DNA from: an uncultured Campylobacter sp.
GTDB taxonomy: Bacteria; Campylobacterota; Campylobacteria; Campylobacterales; Campylobacteraceae
Direction of reading: 5' to 3'
Assembly: GCA_947090385.1 (NCBI GenBank)
Contig: CAMUNZ010000019.1
Coordinates: 1 to 20,550, forward strand
Length of the DNA stretch: 20,550 nucleotides
The notes under the pieces: model-generated
Told to the model about the DNA's origin: nothing
What the model saw: only the letters and a program-made list of their open reading frames with translations
Databases searched by the model: none
In this document: positions 1 through 8,218 of the stretch, one piece after another
Position numbering within the stretch: position 1 is the first letter of the stretch
How the letters are laid out: every line of letters starts with the position of its first letter
Translations under genes and position numbers: made by a program

Positions 1-82
1 TTATCGAATTTGTAAGATTTTTGATATCTTTTTTTTGATGTAGACTTTGTAGAATTTTCGACGAAATTTCAAAATTTTTCAT
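1..82 (-). CDS. 5' end of an unidentified leftward gene (partial)
   Basis: On the minus strand an ATG at 82-80 opens a frame that stays open for 27 codons to the window edge (begins MKNFEISSKILQ). A plausible ribosome binding site, AGGGA, lies about 8 bases upstream. The fragment is Lys- and Ser-rich and too short to match to a family. It would be divergent from the small-protein/ccsBA operon that starts at 153, with about 70 bases of shared promoter region. It could be a chance open frame, but the start signal and the head-to-head geometry favour a real gene. Confidence 0.4.
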   Translation of the reverse strand, partial: MKNFEISSKILQSLHQKKDIKNLTNSI

Positions 83-110
83 ATATTTTCCCTAATTTTT
101 AAGTATAAAT

Positions 111-119
111 TGATAGAAT
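111..119 (+). promoter_or_regulatory. Extended -10 promoter of the ccsBA operon
   Basis: TGATAGAAT fits the TGnTATAAT extended -10 form of Campylobacter housekeeping promoters, which often lack a recognisable -35. Transcription would start near 126, leaving a leader of about 27 bases with AAAAGG at 137-142 before the first ATG. The opposite strand of the same stretch reads TATTCT and may serve the divergent gene. Confidence 0.45.
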
Positions 120-152
120 AGCACAAAAATTTTTATAAAAGGTTAAATAGAA

Positions 153-377
153 ATGGAAAAAATCAATGGAAATTTAATACAAAAATCAAAGGAACTATTA
201 GATCAGTATATAGAAGTTTGCACACAAAATGAGAATTTAAGAAAAGAATTAATAGAGGTAAAAGCACAAAATGAAATTTTAAATACACAAATTTCGAATT
301 TACAAGAAGATATAAGAGCTAAAAATTCGACAGAAGAAGAACTTTTAAGCGAAATAGAGGCTGTTTTAAATAGATGA
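153..377 (+). CDS. Small coiled-coil protein of unknown function
   Basis: A 74-residue protein that is almost entirely predicted coiled coil: charged, with Leu/Ile at heptad spacing and many Glu, Lys, Asn and Gln, and no Cys. It has no signal peptide or membrane segment, so it is probably cytoplasmic. ATG 153 follows AAAAGG at 137-142. Its stop overlaps the next start in ATGA (374-377), so the two small genes are translationally coupled. Size and coiled-coil content recall ZapB-type division proteins, but I see no sequence that supports that assignment. It is first in the operon leading to the pseudopilin-like gene and ccsBA. Confidence 0.7.
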   Translation: MEKINGNLIQKSKELLDQYIEVCTQNENLRKELIEVKAQNEILNTQISNLQEDIRAKNSTEEELLSEIEAVLNR

Positions 378-604
378 AAGAACTAAATATAAAAATTACT
401 TCAAAATCGCTTAGTAAAACTTACGCCATAAAACTCGACGATGATTTCGCCGTAGCTTTTGAAAAAGATTGGCAAGTTTTAACAAAAGGAGATGATAGTT
501 TGGACGCTAAAGATCTACTTTTTGCTTATATACAAAAAAGCTATGAAAATTTTTGTCAAGGTTTAGAATTAGAAAAAGCCATAAAAGACAAAAAAAGAAT
601 TTAA
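374..604 (+). CDS. Small hypothetical protein, coupled to the coiled-coil protein
   Basis: A 76-residue soluble protein that I do not recognise. The N-terminal half alternates hydrophobic and polar residues (beta-like, around LNIKITSKSL), followed by an acidic stretch with LDDDF and a Lys-rich C-terminus (KAIKDKKRI). There is no signal peptide and no Cys apart from one near the C-terminal helix (NFCQG). The start overlaps the upstream stop in ATGA, and the next gene begins 17 bases after its stop. The overlap suggests that the two small proteins are made together and may form a complex; that is inference. Confidence 0.68.
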   Translation: MKELNIKITSKSLSKTYAIKLDDDFAVAFEKDWQVLTKGDDSLDAKDLLFAYIQKSYENFCQGLELEKAIKDKKRI

Positions 605-621
605 AAACGAGGAAGGTAAAG

Positions 622-1071
622 ATGAAAAAAGGATTTGCGATTTCACAGATTGCTTTTATAATTATTGTTGGAATTATTATTTTTAAAGTTATAATTCCAA
701 AATTAGGTAGTGCAAAAAACGATGCACTTATAATGGCAAGTTTTGCAGAACTTGATAGAGCAGTTCAAGATATCGGAACTTACTATTTTAAAAAAGGCGA
801 ATTTGGCATGATATCATCTATGACGAGTGTTTTGAGTTTTGATGATGTTAATGTCCTTTTAAAAGAAGGCAAAAGAGTACAATTTGCAGCAGCAAAAGCA
901 AAAAATTCTATGCCAAATTATTGTATGGAATTAACTCTTACAAATATTAATGGAAAATATAAATTTAGCGTAAATGATACTGCGGATATGAGTGATATTT
1001 GTGTTGAGTTTAGAAATTCAGAAAAATATAAACAAATGCGAGATTCTGGCATAAATCTTGAAGTCAATTAA
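622..1071 (+). CDS. Pseudopilin-like (type IV/type II secretion-type) membrane protein
   Basis: A 149-residue protein with the organisation of a prepilin-like protein: a short basic leader MKKG, then a hydrophobic helix of about 20 residues starting at Phe (FAISQIAFIIIVGIIIFKV), and an extracytoplasmic domain. The G/F junction is a candidate prepilin peptidase site, but position +5 of the mature form would be Gln rather than the usual Glu. Two cysteines in the C-terminal half (NYCMEL and DICVEF, about 27 residues apart) could form the disulfide common in such proteins. ATG 622 is chosen because GAGGAAGG lies just upstream at 609-616; an earlier ATG in this frame (553) would add 23 basic residues inside the previous gene. 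In campylobacters such proteins serve in the DNA-uptake (Cts) machinery, but its role here is not shown. Confidence 0.72.
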   Translation: MKKGFAISQIAFIIIVGIIIFKVIIPKLGSAKNDALIMASFAELDRAVQDIGTYYFKKGEFGMISSMTSVLSFDDVNVLLKEGKRVQFAAAKAKNSMPNYCMELTLTNINGKYKFSVNDTADMSDICVEFRNSEKYKQMRDSGINLEVN

Positions 1072-1080
1072 GAGAATTTT

Positions 1081-4000
1081 ATGATTAAAAAATATTTTTT
1101 AAGCATAGGGGCTACTCTATTTTTTTTAGTTGCTTTTGCATTTTTTAGCGCATTAGCAACTTTTATAGAAAGTTATTACGACACACAAACTGCTTGGGCT
1201 TTAGTATATGGAACTTTATATTTTGGTTTAATACAAGTAATTTTAGGTATAAATCTTATTTATAATATTTTTCGTTTTAATATGGCGAAAAAATCATCCA
1301 TTCCGGCTTTTATTTTTCATATAAGTTTTATTTTTATTTTATTGGGTTCGATTCTTACTAGATATTTTGGATTTGAAGGAACTATACATATAAGAGAAAA
1401 TTCTAGCTCAAATTTAGTACAAACTAGAGATTTATTTATAAGTTTGCAAACTTTGCACAACGGAGAAATTTTAAAAAATCAAATTTCAAAATATATATCA
1501 AGTTCTGGAAGTTCAAATTTTGAAATTCCATTAAAAATAGATGATAAAACTGCAATTTTAAAATACAAAGATTTTACAAAAAACGCCGTTGCTTCTTGGG
1601 TAGAAAGCAAGGATGAAAAAGGCGAAGAAATCGCGATAATATCATTTTCTCTAGGCGAAGAGAGTGTAAATAAAGTATTTTTCAAAAACGATAGTTTAGA
1701 TACAAAAAAACTAAGTTTTATATTTGGAGAAAAACCAGTTTTAGAAGATTTTATTAAAATTCACATAAAAGATAAAAAATTCTATATCAATACAAATTTA
1801 GATGTAAATTACACAGATATCAAACAAAAAACTAGTGGAATTTTACCTAAAAATCAAGATGTAGAATTCAAAGAATTTGTGCTTTATAAATTTGAAGAGT
1901 TAAAATTTTCTGCTAAAAATTTACTTTTAAATGGAGTTTTAAAACCTGTTCAATCTCAAAGCAAAATGCAAGAAGGAACAAATGCCATAAGCGCTACTTT
2001 AAACTATAATGGCGAAGAAAAAAGCGTGATTTTGTTTGAAAATTACAGACCTCAAATGGTGAATGTTGGCGGTAAAAATTTTGAAGTTTCTTGGTCGCCT
2101 GATTTTATAAAACTTCCATTTTCTTTGTATTTAAAAGATTTTAAACTTGATAGATATCCTGGCTCAAACTCACCAGCTAGTTATAGCTCAGATGTTGTCG
2201 TAAAAGATGGAAATTTTTCACAAGATGCAAAAATTTATATGAATAATGTTTTAGATTACAAAAAATTTAGATTTTTTCAAAGCAGTTATGATATGGACGA
2301 AAAAGGAACAATTTTATCTGTAAATAAAGATCCGGGCAAAATTCCTACATATTTTGGATATTTTTTCCTTGGGTTAGGATTTTTCTTAAATTTAATAAAT
2401 CCAAAATCTCGTTTCTTAAAATTAGCAAAATTATTGAAAAATAGTCAAAATTGTTTTATTTTAGCCATTTTTTTACTGTGTTTTGGAACGGATTTAAAAG
2501 CTTTTGAAATTGACAAAAATCATGCCGATAATATTTCAAGACTTGTTGTACAAGGATTTGACGGCAGAATGAAACCTTTTGATACCGTAAGCAAAGAAGT
2601 TTTGTCAAAAATTTATGGAAAAGATAGTTTTAAAGATTTAAACTCAAATCAAGTTATGCTTTCTATGATAACTCATAGCGAATTATGGAGAAAAATTCCG
2701 ATAATAAAAATTCACGATAAAGATTTAAAAAAATTAATCGGAATAAACGAATATGCTAAATACGCCTGTTTTGATGATTTCTATGAAGCAAATGGAAAAA
2801 AATACAAAATGCTAAAAGTATCAGAAATAGCAAATCGCAAATCTCCATCAGCAAGAACACAATTTGATAAAGATGTTATAAAAGTCGACGAAAGAGTAAA
2901 TATACTTTACATGGTATTTATGGGCGATATCTTTAAAATAGTTCCAAAACAAAATGATCCAAATAAAACTTGGTTTTCTCCATTAAACGCCATGATGTAT
3001 TTTGCAGACGAAGAAGCAAAAGAAATTACAAAAATTTTACAAAGTTATTTTGGTAGCGTAGTTGAGTCAAGATGGCAAGATGCAAACAAAAATTTGCAAA
3101 TTCTAAAAGATTATCAAGAAAAATATGGACATCTTGTTATTCCTACAAAAAATAGATTAGAATTTGAAATTTTATTTAACAAATTAAAACTTTTCCAAAA
3201 GATGATGCCAGTTTTTTTGATAGCCGGTATCGCTCTTTTGATCGTCGTTTTTATACGATTGATGAAGGCAAATTTAAAATTAAATTTTATATTTAAAAGT
3301 GTATATTTTGTAAATATTTTAGCTTTTGTTATTCTAAGTATCGGTTTAATACTCCGTTGGTATATTTCAAAACACGCTCCTTGGTCAAACACTTATGAAT
3401 CCATGGTTTTTATAGCTTGGGCTTTAAGTTTAAGCGGAATTGTTTTTTCAAAAACATCAGCTATTTCTTTAGCTTTAACATCTATCATGGCTGGAATTAC
3501 GCTTTTTGTCGCACATTTGAGTTCAATTGATCCACAAATAACAAATCTCGTCCCAGTTTTAAACTCATATTGGCTTACAATTCACGTATCTGTAATCACT
3601 TCTAGCTACGGATTTTTCGGACTTTGTTCAATTCTTGGTGGCTTTACTTTAATTTTATTTTTATTTCAAAATAAAAAAGAAAATCCATTAATAGAAAAAA
3701 ATATTTTAGAAGCCACAAGAATAAACGAAATGTCTATGATTCTTGGAATTTCACTTTTAACATTAGGAAATTTTTTAGGTGGAGTTTGGGCAAATGAGAG
3801 TTGGGGGCGATATTGGGGCTGGGATAGTAAAGAAACTTGGGCTTTGATTAGTATTTTAATTTATGCAGCAATAGTGCATTTTAGATTTGTACCGAAATTA
3901 AATAATCAATACGCCTTTGCCGTAGCTTCTATGGTTGCTTTTTTATCGATTTTGATGACATATTTTGGAGTTAATTTTTATTTAAGCGGAATGCATAGTT

Positions 4001-4113
4001 ACGCACAAGGTGAGCCAATTCCTGTGCCATGGTATGTTTATGCAATGGTTATTTCTATGGCGATTTTAGCGATTTTGGCAAGTTTTAAAATAAGATTTGC
4101 AAAGAAATTATGA
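1081..4113 (+). CDS. ccsBA: Fused cytochrome c biogenesis protein CcsBA (ResB-CcsA)
   Basis: This large (1010-residue) inner-membrane protein is the system II cytochrome c synthase, which exports heme and attaches it to CXXCH motifs of apocytochromes in the periplasm. The N-terminal ResB/CcsB part has early membrane helices with a conserved His (about residue 80, HISFIFILLG), a long periplasmic domain and another helix near 425-440. The C-terminal CcsA part from about 710 holds HAPWSNTYES (His about 765), a periplasmic His in LTIHVSVI (about 835), the tryptophan-rich heme motif YWGWDSKETW (about 910) and the second periplasmic His in SGMHSYAQ (about 971). Fusion of the two parts and this length are typical of epsilonproteobacteria. 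It starts 9 bases after the pseudopilin-like gene and overlaps pgpA by 4 bases. No nrf or other cytochrome gene adjoins it, so a dedicated NrfI-type role is not indicated. Confidence 0.96.
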   Translation: MIKKYFLSIGATLFFLVAFAFFSALATFIESYYDTQTAWALVYGTLYFGLIQVILGINLIYNIFRFNMAKKSSIPAFIFHISFIFILLGSILTRYFGFEGTIHIRENSSSNLVQTRDLFISLQTLHNGEILKNQISKYISSSGSSNFEIPLKIDDKTAILKYKDFTKNAVASWVESKDEKGEEIAIISFSLGEESVNKVFFKNDSLDTKKLSFIFGEKPVLEDFIKIHIKDKKFYINTNLDVNYTDIKQKTSGILPKNQDVEFKEFVLYKFEELKFSAKNLLLNGVLKPVQSQSKMQEGTNAISATLNYNGEEKSVILFENYRPQMVNVGGKNFEVSWSPDFIKLPFSLYLKDFKLDRYPGSNSPASYSSDVVVKDGNFSQDAKIYMNNVLDYKKFRFFQSSYDMDEKGTILSVNKDPGKIPTYFGYFFLGLGFFLNLINPKSRFLKLAKLLKNSQNCFILAIFLLCFGTDLKAFEIDKNHADNISRLVVQGFDGRMKPFDTVSKEVLSKIYGKDSFKDLNSNQVMLSMITHSELWRKIPIIKIHDKDLKKLIGINEYAKYACFDDFYEANGKKYKMLKVSEIANRKSPSARTQFDKDVIKVDERVNILYMVFMGDIFKIVPKQNDPNKTWFSPLNAMMYFADEEAKEITKILQSYFGSVVESRWQDANKNLQILKDYQEKYGHLVIPTKNRLEFEILFNKLKLFQKMMPVFLIAGIALLIVVFIRLMKANLKLNFIFKSVYFVNILAFVILSIGLILRWYISKHAPWSNTYESMVFIAWALSLSGIVFSKTSAISLALTSIMAGITLFVAHLSSIDPQITNLVPVLNSYWLTIHVSVITSSYGFFGLCSILGGFTLILFLFQNKKENPLIEKNILEATRINEMSMILGISLLTLGNFLGGVWANESWGRYWGWDSKETWALISILIYAAIVHFRFVPKLNNQYAFAVASMVAFLSILMTYFGVNFYLSGMHSYAQGEPIPVPWYVYAMVISMAILAILASFKIRFAKKL

Positions 4114-4583
4114 AAAAAATATTTATTACATTTTTTGGTGCTGGACTTTTAAAACCGGCACCTGGAACTTGGGGAAGCATAGCAGGAGCGATTGTTGCGT
4201 TACCGATTTTATTTTTTTTAAATCAAACAATTTTGTTTTTGTTTAGTTTTTTGCTTTTTATAATAAGCATAAAAATAATTGATATTTATGAAAATGAAAC
4301 AAAAAGTCACGACGCATCTTGTATAGTAATCGATGAAGTTGCTGGCGTTTGGTTTGCTTTGTCTATTTGTCCTGATTTTTGGCTTGGATTTTTATTAAGT
4401 GTAATTTTGTTTAGATTTTTTGATATAACAAAAATTTCTATTATCGGACGAGTTGATAAAAATGTAAAAGGCGGTCTTGGCGTAATGCTTGATGATATGA
4501 TAGCTGGTGGATTTGCTGGATTTTTTGCTTTGGCAATTTTGCAAATTTTTAAAAAATTTGAACTTGAATTTTTAATATTTTAA
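4110..4583 (+). CDS. pgpA: Phosphatidylglycerophosphatase A
   Basis: This enzyme dephosphorylates phosphatidylglycerol phosphate to phosphatidylglycerol in the inner membrane. The 157-residue protein shows the family pattern: an N-terminal GAGLLKPAPGTWGS block, a central acidic DEVAGVW motif, a GGLGVMLDDMIAGG block, and three or four hydrophobic helices. The DE and DD pairs are the expected metal/phosphate-binding positions. Its ATG overlaps the ccsBA stop (ATGA, 4110-4113), implying coupled translation; the lipoprotein gene follows after 11 bases. No truncation or unusual feature is seen. Confidence 0.92.
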   Translation: MKKIFITFFGAGLLKPAPGTWGSIAGAIVALPILFFLNQTILFLFSFLLFIISIKIIDIYENETKSHDASCIVIDEVAGVWFALSICPDFWLGFLLSVILFRFFDITKISIIGRVDKNVKGGLGVMLDDMIAGGFAGFFALAILQIFKKFELEFLIF

Positions 4584-4594
4584 AAGGAATAACT

Positions 4595-5002
4595 ATGAAA
4601 AAACTATTTTTATTATTTTTTTTACTATTTTTTATCGGTTGCAATCAACCAAGAGAGGTTATAGATGCCAGCAAATATCCATTTGTAGCATTGCCACAAA
4701 CAAATTTGCAAGCCGTTATGTCAAAAATTCAAAGTGATTTTGGTAGCGCAAATTTATTTGCAAGGACGCAAAATTCTCTTGATATTAGACAAAAAGCGGA
4801 TGAAAATTCGTATCAAAACATTTTAAAAGGGCAAAAAGCAAATTTTTTGGGAGTTATTTTTTCTTTTTATAATCAAAATAGCAAAACTATAATTCTTGCA
4901 AATCCATATGTGATCGCAAAAAATGGAACAAAATTTTCATTGCTTAAAGATAAAGAGACTTTTAAAATAGTAGATTCTTATCTTAAAAATTTAAAAAATT
5001 AA
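4595..5002 (+). CDS. Small lipoprotein of unknown function
   Basis: A 135-residue protein with a lipoprotein signal peptide: MKK, a run of Leu and Phe, then FIGC with the lipidated Cys at position 16 (Phe at -3 is a loose fit to the lipobox). The mature part, about 120 residues, begins [13 protein letters not shown] and looks like a soluble alpha/beta domain; I recognise no family. AAAGGA lies 8-13 bases before the ATG. It is last in the ccsBA-pgpA run, and its stop codon overlaps the stop codon of the convergent ybeY by four bases, with no separate terminator between them. Confidence 0.75.
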   Translation: MKKLFLLFFLLFFIGCNQPREVIDASKYPFVALPQTNLQAVMSKIQSDFGSANLFARTQNSLDIRQKADENSYQNILKGQKANFLGVIFSFYNQNSKTIILANPYVIAKNGTKFSLLKDKETFKIVDSYLKNLKN

Positions 5003-5406
5003 TCACAAGTTCGCACAATTAAACTTTTTGGGAGTGAGAATTTTTGTATAAGTTTGCACTCTTTTTCTCTCATTTCTCCATCATCTTTTTCGTGATCAAA
5101 ACCTAATAAATGAAGCAATCCATGTATAAACAAAAGCGCGATTTCATCGTCATTTGAATGATTTAAATTTTTTGCAACTAAATCGACTAAATCCAAATTT
5201 ATGACTATAGAGCCTAAAAAATTATTTTTTGGAGTATCAATAAAAGGAAAACTAAGCACATCTGTAGTTTTATCAAAACCCCTATTTTGCAAATTTATAT
5301 CTTTCATAATTTCGCTATTTACAAACACAAGTTCGATATTTTTTTTCGTTAAATTTACAGAAATTTCATCTAAAATTTTTGGATATTTTTCTTCACAAAG
5401 TATCAT
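4999..5406 (-). CDS. ybeY: Endoribonuclease YbeY (rRNA maturation factor)
   Basis: This zinc-dependent RNase matures the 3' end of 16S rRNA and takes part in 70S ribosome quality control in the cytoplasm. The 135-residue protein carries the UPF0054 signature [11 protein letters not shown], giving the three zinc-binding histidines at 95, 99 and 105 (HxxxHxxxxxH), plus the upstream conserved block [15 protein letters not shown]. The ATG at 5406 is preferred because AAGGA precedes it; an upstream in-frame start at 5466 would add 20 residues that overlap the queC promoter region. It is divergent from queC and convergent with the lipoprotein gene. Confidence 0.93.
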   Translation of the reverse strand: MILCEEKYPKILDEISVNLTKKNIELVFVNSEIMKDINLQNRGFDKTTDVLSFPFIDTPKNNFLGSIVINLDLVDLVAKNLNHSNDDEIALLFIHGLLHLLGFDHEKDDGEMREKECKLIQKFSLPKSLIVRTCD

Positions 5407-5436
5407 TTTTATTCCTTTTTTAAAGTTTGATTGTAG

Positions 5437-5442
5437 TAAAAT
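5437..5442 (+). promoter_or_regulatory. Candidate -10 box for queC-luxS-argH
   Basis: TAAAAT sits 33 bases before the queC TTG start, in the 68-base gap between the divergent ybeY and queC. No convincing -35 or TGn extension is visible, so this is only the best -10-like hexamer in the gap. Confidence 0.3.
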
Positions 5443-5474
5443 CCACCTTAAAATTTTTAAAACCAAGGATTGAA

Positions 5475-6140
5475 TTGAAAGCGATTTGTATAATTAGCGG
5501 CGGCATGGATAGCGCGACGACAGCGTATATAGCAAAAAATTTAGGTTATGAAATTTTTGCTTTACATTTTGATTATGGTCAAAAAACTATGAAAAAAGAA
5601 AGAGAATGTTTTTATAAAATTTGTGATGATTTAAATGTAAAAAATAGACAAATTTTGGATTTAAATTTTATATCACAAATAGGCGGAAATGCTTTAACAG
5701 ATTTTTCTTTAAAAATCCCACAAGATGGCTTAACGGATGAAGTTCCGATAACTTATGTTCCTTTTAGAAACGGAGTTTTTATATCGATTGCAGCTGCTTT
5801 TGCCGAAAAAATCGGAGCTGATGCAATTTTTTTAGGAGTAGTTGAAGAAGATAGTAGCGGTTATCCAGATTGTAGCGAAGAATTTATACAATCAGCGCAA
5901 ACAGCGATAAATTCTGGCACAAAAAAAACTACAAATATCAAAATTTTAACTCCTCTTGTTCATTTAAGCAAAGCAGATATCGTAAAAAAAGCAAATGAAT
6001 TAAAAGTAAAATTAGAACACACTTGGAGTTGTTATAAAAACGAAGATGAAGCTTGCGGTCTTTGTGATAGTTGCAGACTTCGTTTAAATGGATTTAGTAA
6101 AGCCGGTTTAAAAGACAAAATCAAGTATAAAGGAGAATAA
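5475..6140 (+). CDS. queC: 7-cyano-7-deazaguanine synthase QueC
   Basis: QueC converts 7-carboxy-7-deazaguanine to preQ0 with ATP and ammonia, in the queuosine tRNA-modification pathway. The 221-residue protein has the ATP-pyrophosphatase loop SGGMDS at residues 8-13 and the C-terminal zinc site Cys186-x8-Cys194-x2-Cys197-x2-Cys200 (CGLCDSC). The start is a TTG at 5475 with AAGGA five bases upstream; this gives the normal family N-terminus ([12 protein letters not shown]), whereas the ATG at 5427 adds 16 residues and lacks a binding site. Its stop is immediately followed by the luxS ATG, so it leads a queC-luxS-argH operon. Other preQ0 genes are not in the window. Confidence 0.95.
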   Translation: MKAICIISGGMDSATTAYIAKNLGYEIFALHFDYGQKTMKKERECFYKICDDLNVKNRQILDLNFISQIGGNALTDFSLKIPQDGLTDEVPITYVPFRNGVFISIAAAFAEKIGADAIFLGVVEEDSSGYPDCSEEFIQSAQTAINSGTKKTTNIKILTPLVHLSKADIVKKANELKVKLEHTWSCYKNEDEACGLCDSCRLRLNGFSKAGLKDKIKYKGE

Positions 6141-6638
6141 ATGCCACTTTTAGATAGTTTTAAGATAGATCACACAAAATTAAAAGCGCCTTGCACTAGA
6201 ATTGCTAAGAAAATGAAAACGCCAAAAGGCGATGAAATTTTAGTTTTTGATTTAAGATTTTGCACACCAAATCAAGAAATTATGGACGAAAAAGGCATTC
6301 ATACGTTAGAACATTTATTTGCTGGATTTATGAGAGAATTTTTGAATTCAAAAACTTGTGAAATCATCGATATCTCACCTATGGGTTGCAGAACTGGATT
6401 TTATATGAGTGTAATCGGTCATCCGAATTTACAAGATGTGGCAACAGCATGGAAAAATTCTATGGAAAAAATTTTACAAATAAAAGATCAAAACGAAATT
6501 CCAGAATTAAACATCTATCAATGTGGATCTTACAAAATGCATAGTTTAGAACTTGCAAAAAAAATAGCACAAAAAATTTTACAAAACGAGATAAAAATAG
6601 TAAATAGTGATGAAATTTTATTAAAGGAATTTGAATGA
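6141..6638 (+). CDS. luxS: S-ribosylhomocysteine lyase LuxS
   Basis: LuxS cleaves S-ribosylhomocysteine to homocysteine and DPD, the precursor of autoinducer-2, as part of the activated methyl cycle. The 165-residue protein shows the metal-binding HTLEH (His54, Glu57, His58), the catalytic Cys83 in GCRTGFY and the third metal ligand Cys128 in the YQCGSY block. AAAGGAG sits just before the ATG, within the last codons of queC. It overlaps argH by four bases (ATGA). Length and motifs are fully normal. Confidence 0.97.
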   Translation: MPLLDSFKIDHTKLKAPCTRIAKKMKTPKGDEILVFDLRFCTPNQEIMDEKGIHTLEHLFAGFMREFLNSKTCEIIDISPMGCRTGFYMSVIGHPNLQDVATAWKNSMEKILQIKDQNEIPELNIYQCGSYKMHSLELAKKIAQKILQNEIKIVNSDEILLKEFE

Positions 6639-8023
6639 ATAAAATGTGGGAAGGGCGATTTAGCGAGAATTCTAGCGAACTTTTAGAAAATTTTAATGCT
6701 TCAATAAATTTTGATAAAAATCTTTACAAACAAGATATAAAATGCTCGATCGCACACGCAAAAATGCTTGGCAAAAATGAAATTTTAACAAACAAAGAAA
6801 GTGAAATTTTAGTAAATGGTTTAAATCAAATTTTAAAAGATATCGAAAATAATAAATTTGAATTCAACATACAAGATGAAGACATTCATATGGCAGTTGA
6901 AAAAAGATTAACCGAGATTGTTGGCGAAATCGGCGGCAAACTTCACACAGCAAGAAGCAGAAACGACCAGGTTGCAGTAGATTTTAAACTTTTTGTTATG
7001 CAAAAAAATTTAGAAATTTCGGAATTTATATTAAAATTAATAAAAACTTTACAACAAATCAGCAAAGAAAATTTAGATACTTTAATGCCTGGTTTTACTC
7101 ATCTTCAACACGCACAACCTATAAGTTTAAGTTTTTATTTATTGGCTTATGCACAAATGTTTTGCAGAGATTACGAAAGATTTATTTCTAGTTACAAAAG
7201 AAACAATTTTTGCCCACTTGGCTCAGCCGCTCTTGCCGGCACTCCGCACAAAATAGACAGATTTGAAACGGCAAAAAATTTAGGATTTTTTGCACCTACA
7301 AAAAACGCATTAGATAGCGTAAGCGATAGAGATTTTGCACTAGAAATTTTATTTAATATATCTGTGCTTTTTACTCATACTTCAAGATTTTGCGAAGAGA
7401 TGATTTTATGGAATTCTCAAGAATTTTCTTTTATAAAAATTAGCGACAAATTTAGCACAGGAAGTTCTATAATGCCACAAAAGAAAAATCCAGATGTGTG
7501 TGAATTGATACGCGGAAAAACTGGGCGAGTTTATGGAAATTTGATGGCGCTTTTAACGACCATGAAGGCATTGCCACTTGCTTACAACAAAGACATGCAA
7601 GAAGATAAAGAAGAAGTTTTTGACAGCATAAATTCAGCTTTTAACAGTTTAGAAATTTTAAACGAGATGTTAAAAACAACAATTTTTGATAAAAAAAATA
7701 TGTTAAAAGCTTGTAAAATGGGACATTTAAGCGCAACCGATTTAGCTGATTTTTTAGTTAAAAATTATAACATTCCTTTTAGACAAGCGCATTTTATAAC
7801 AGGAAAATGCGTAGCAAAAGCCGAAAATTTGGGGATAGATTTAAGCGAAATTTCACTTAAAAATTTACAAGAAATTTATCCAAATTTTGATGAAAAAGTG
7901 TTAGAAGTTTTGGATTTAAATAATTCAAAAGAAGCCAGAAATTCTTACGGCGGAACAAGCGATGAAAGCGTAAAAATGCAAATAAACGAACTTGAAAATT
8001 GGATAAAAGAAATTACAAATTGA
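6635..8023 (+). CDS. argH: Argininosuccinate lyase
   Basis: This enzyme performs the last step of arginine biosynthesis, splitting argininosuccinate to arginine and fumarate. The 462-residue protein belongs to the fumarase/aspartase superfamily: TARSRNDQ near residue 107, the [10 protein letters not shown] block near 150-160, and the superfamily signature [12 protein letters not shown] near 277-288 containing the catalytic serine loop. Its start overlaps the luxS stop (ATGA) and AAAGGA lies at 6623-6628. A second ATG three codons in (MWEGRF) would give the more usual family N-terminus, but the first has the better-placed binding site. A hairpin follows the gene. Confidence 0.97.
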   Translation: MNKMWEGRFSENSSELLENFNASINFDKNLYKQDIKCSIAHAKMLGKNEILTNKESEILVNGLNQILKDIENNKFEFNIQDEDIHMAVEKRLTEIVGEIGGKLHTARSRNDQVAVDFKLFVMQKNLEISEFILKLIKTLQQISKENLDTLMPGFTHLQHAQPISLSFYLLAYAQMFCRDYERFISSYKRNNFCPLGSAALAGTPHKIDRFETAKNLGFFAPTKNALDSVSDRDFALEILFNISVLFTHTSRFCEEMILWNSQEFSFIKISDKFSTGSSIMPQKKNPDVCELIRGKTGRVYGNLMALLTTMKALPLAYNKDMQEDKEEVFDSINSAFNSLEILNEMLKTTIFDKKNMLKACKMGHLSATDLADFLVKNYNIPFRQAHFITGKCVAKAENLGIDLSEISLKNLQEIYPNFDEKVLEVLDLNNSKEARNSYGGTSDESVKMQINELENWIKEITN

Positions 8024-8044
8024 TTTTGTAGAAAAACAGATTTT

Positions 8045-8074
8045 TTTATGCAATGACTAAAGTGATTGCATAAA
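8045..8074 (+). terminator. Palindromic hairpin after argH, probable terminator
   Basis: TTTATGCAAT (8045-8054) pairs with ATTGCATAAA (8065-8074), and within the loop ACT/AGT can also pair, so 8047-8072 is a near-perfect 26-base palindrome with one G/G and one central A/A mismatch. AAAAC upstream and GTTTT downstream can extend the base of the stem. It lies 22 bases after the argH stop and before the tRNA-Ser promoter. It may end argH transcription; its symmetry also fits an operator. Confidence 0.5.
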
Positions 8075-8100
8075 TTCAGTTTTATTTAAAAAATAAAATG

Positions 8101-8106
8101 TAGAAT
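8101..8106 (+). promoter_or_regulatory. Candidate -10 box for tRNA-Ser
   Basis: TAGAAT lies 12 bases before the mature tRNA 5' end, after an A/T-rich stretch. Initiation would fall within a few bases of the tRNA, in the ACGAGCCC leader. No -35 is evident. Confidence 0.4.
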
Positions 8107-8117
8107 ACGAGCCCTTC

Positions 8118-8205
8118 GGGTAGATGTCCGAGTGGTTTAAGGAGCACGCCTGGAACGCGTGTGTAGCAAAAACTACCAAGAGTTCGAATCTCTTTCTACC
8201 CGCCA
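8118..8205 (+). tRNA. tRNA-Ser (anticodon GGA)
   Basis: An 88-base tRNA with encoded CCA. The acceptor stem GGGTAGA (8118-8124) pairs exactly with TCTACCC (8195-8201), followed by G and CCA. The anticodon stem CACGC/GCGTG encloses the loop CTGGAAC with GGA at 8152-8154. A long variable arm (GTAG/CTAC stem) marks a class II tRNA. The T arm is AAGAG-TTCGAAT-CTCTT. It decodes UCC and UCU serine codons. Confidence 0.97.
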
Positions 8206-8218
8206 ACTTTAAAATTTT

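Noticed and set aside
553..621. Upstream extension of the pseudopilin-like gene
   Set aside because: It lies inside the previous gene, is very basic, and would place the hydrophobic helix away from the N-terminus; the ATG at 622 has a strong binding site.
5407..5474. PreQ1 riboswitch before queC
   Set aside because: The gap is 68 bases and A/T-rich, with no preQ1-type pseudoknot hairpin that I can draw.
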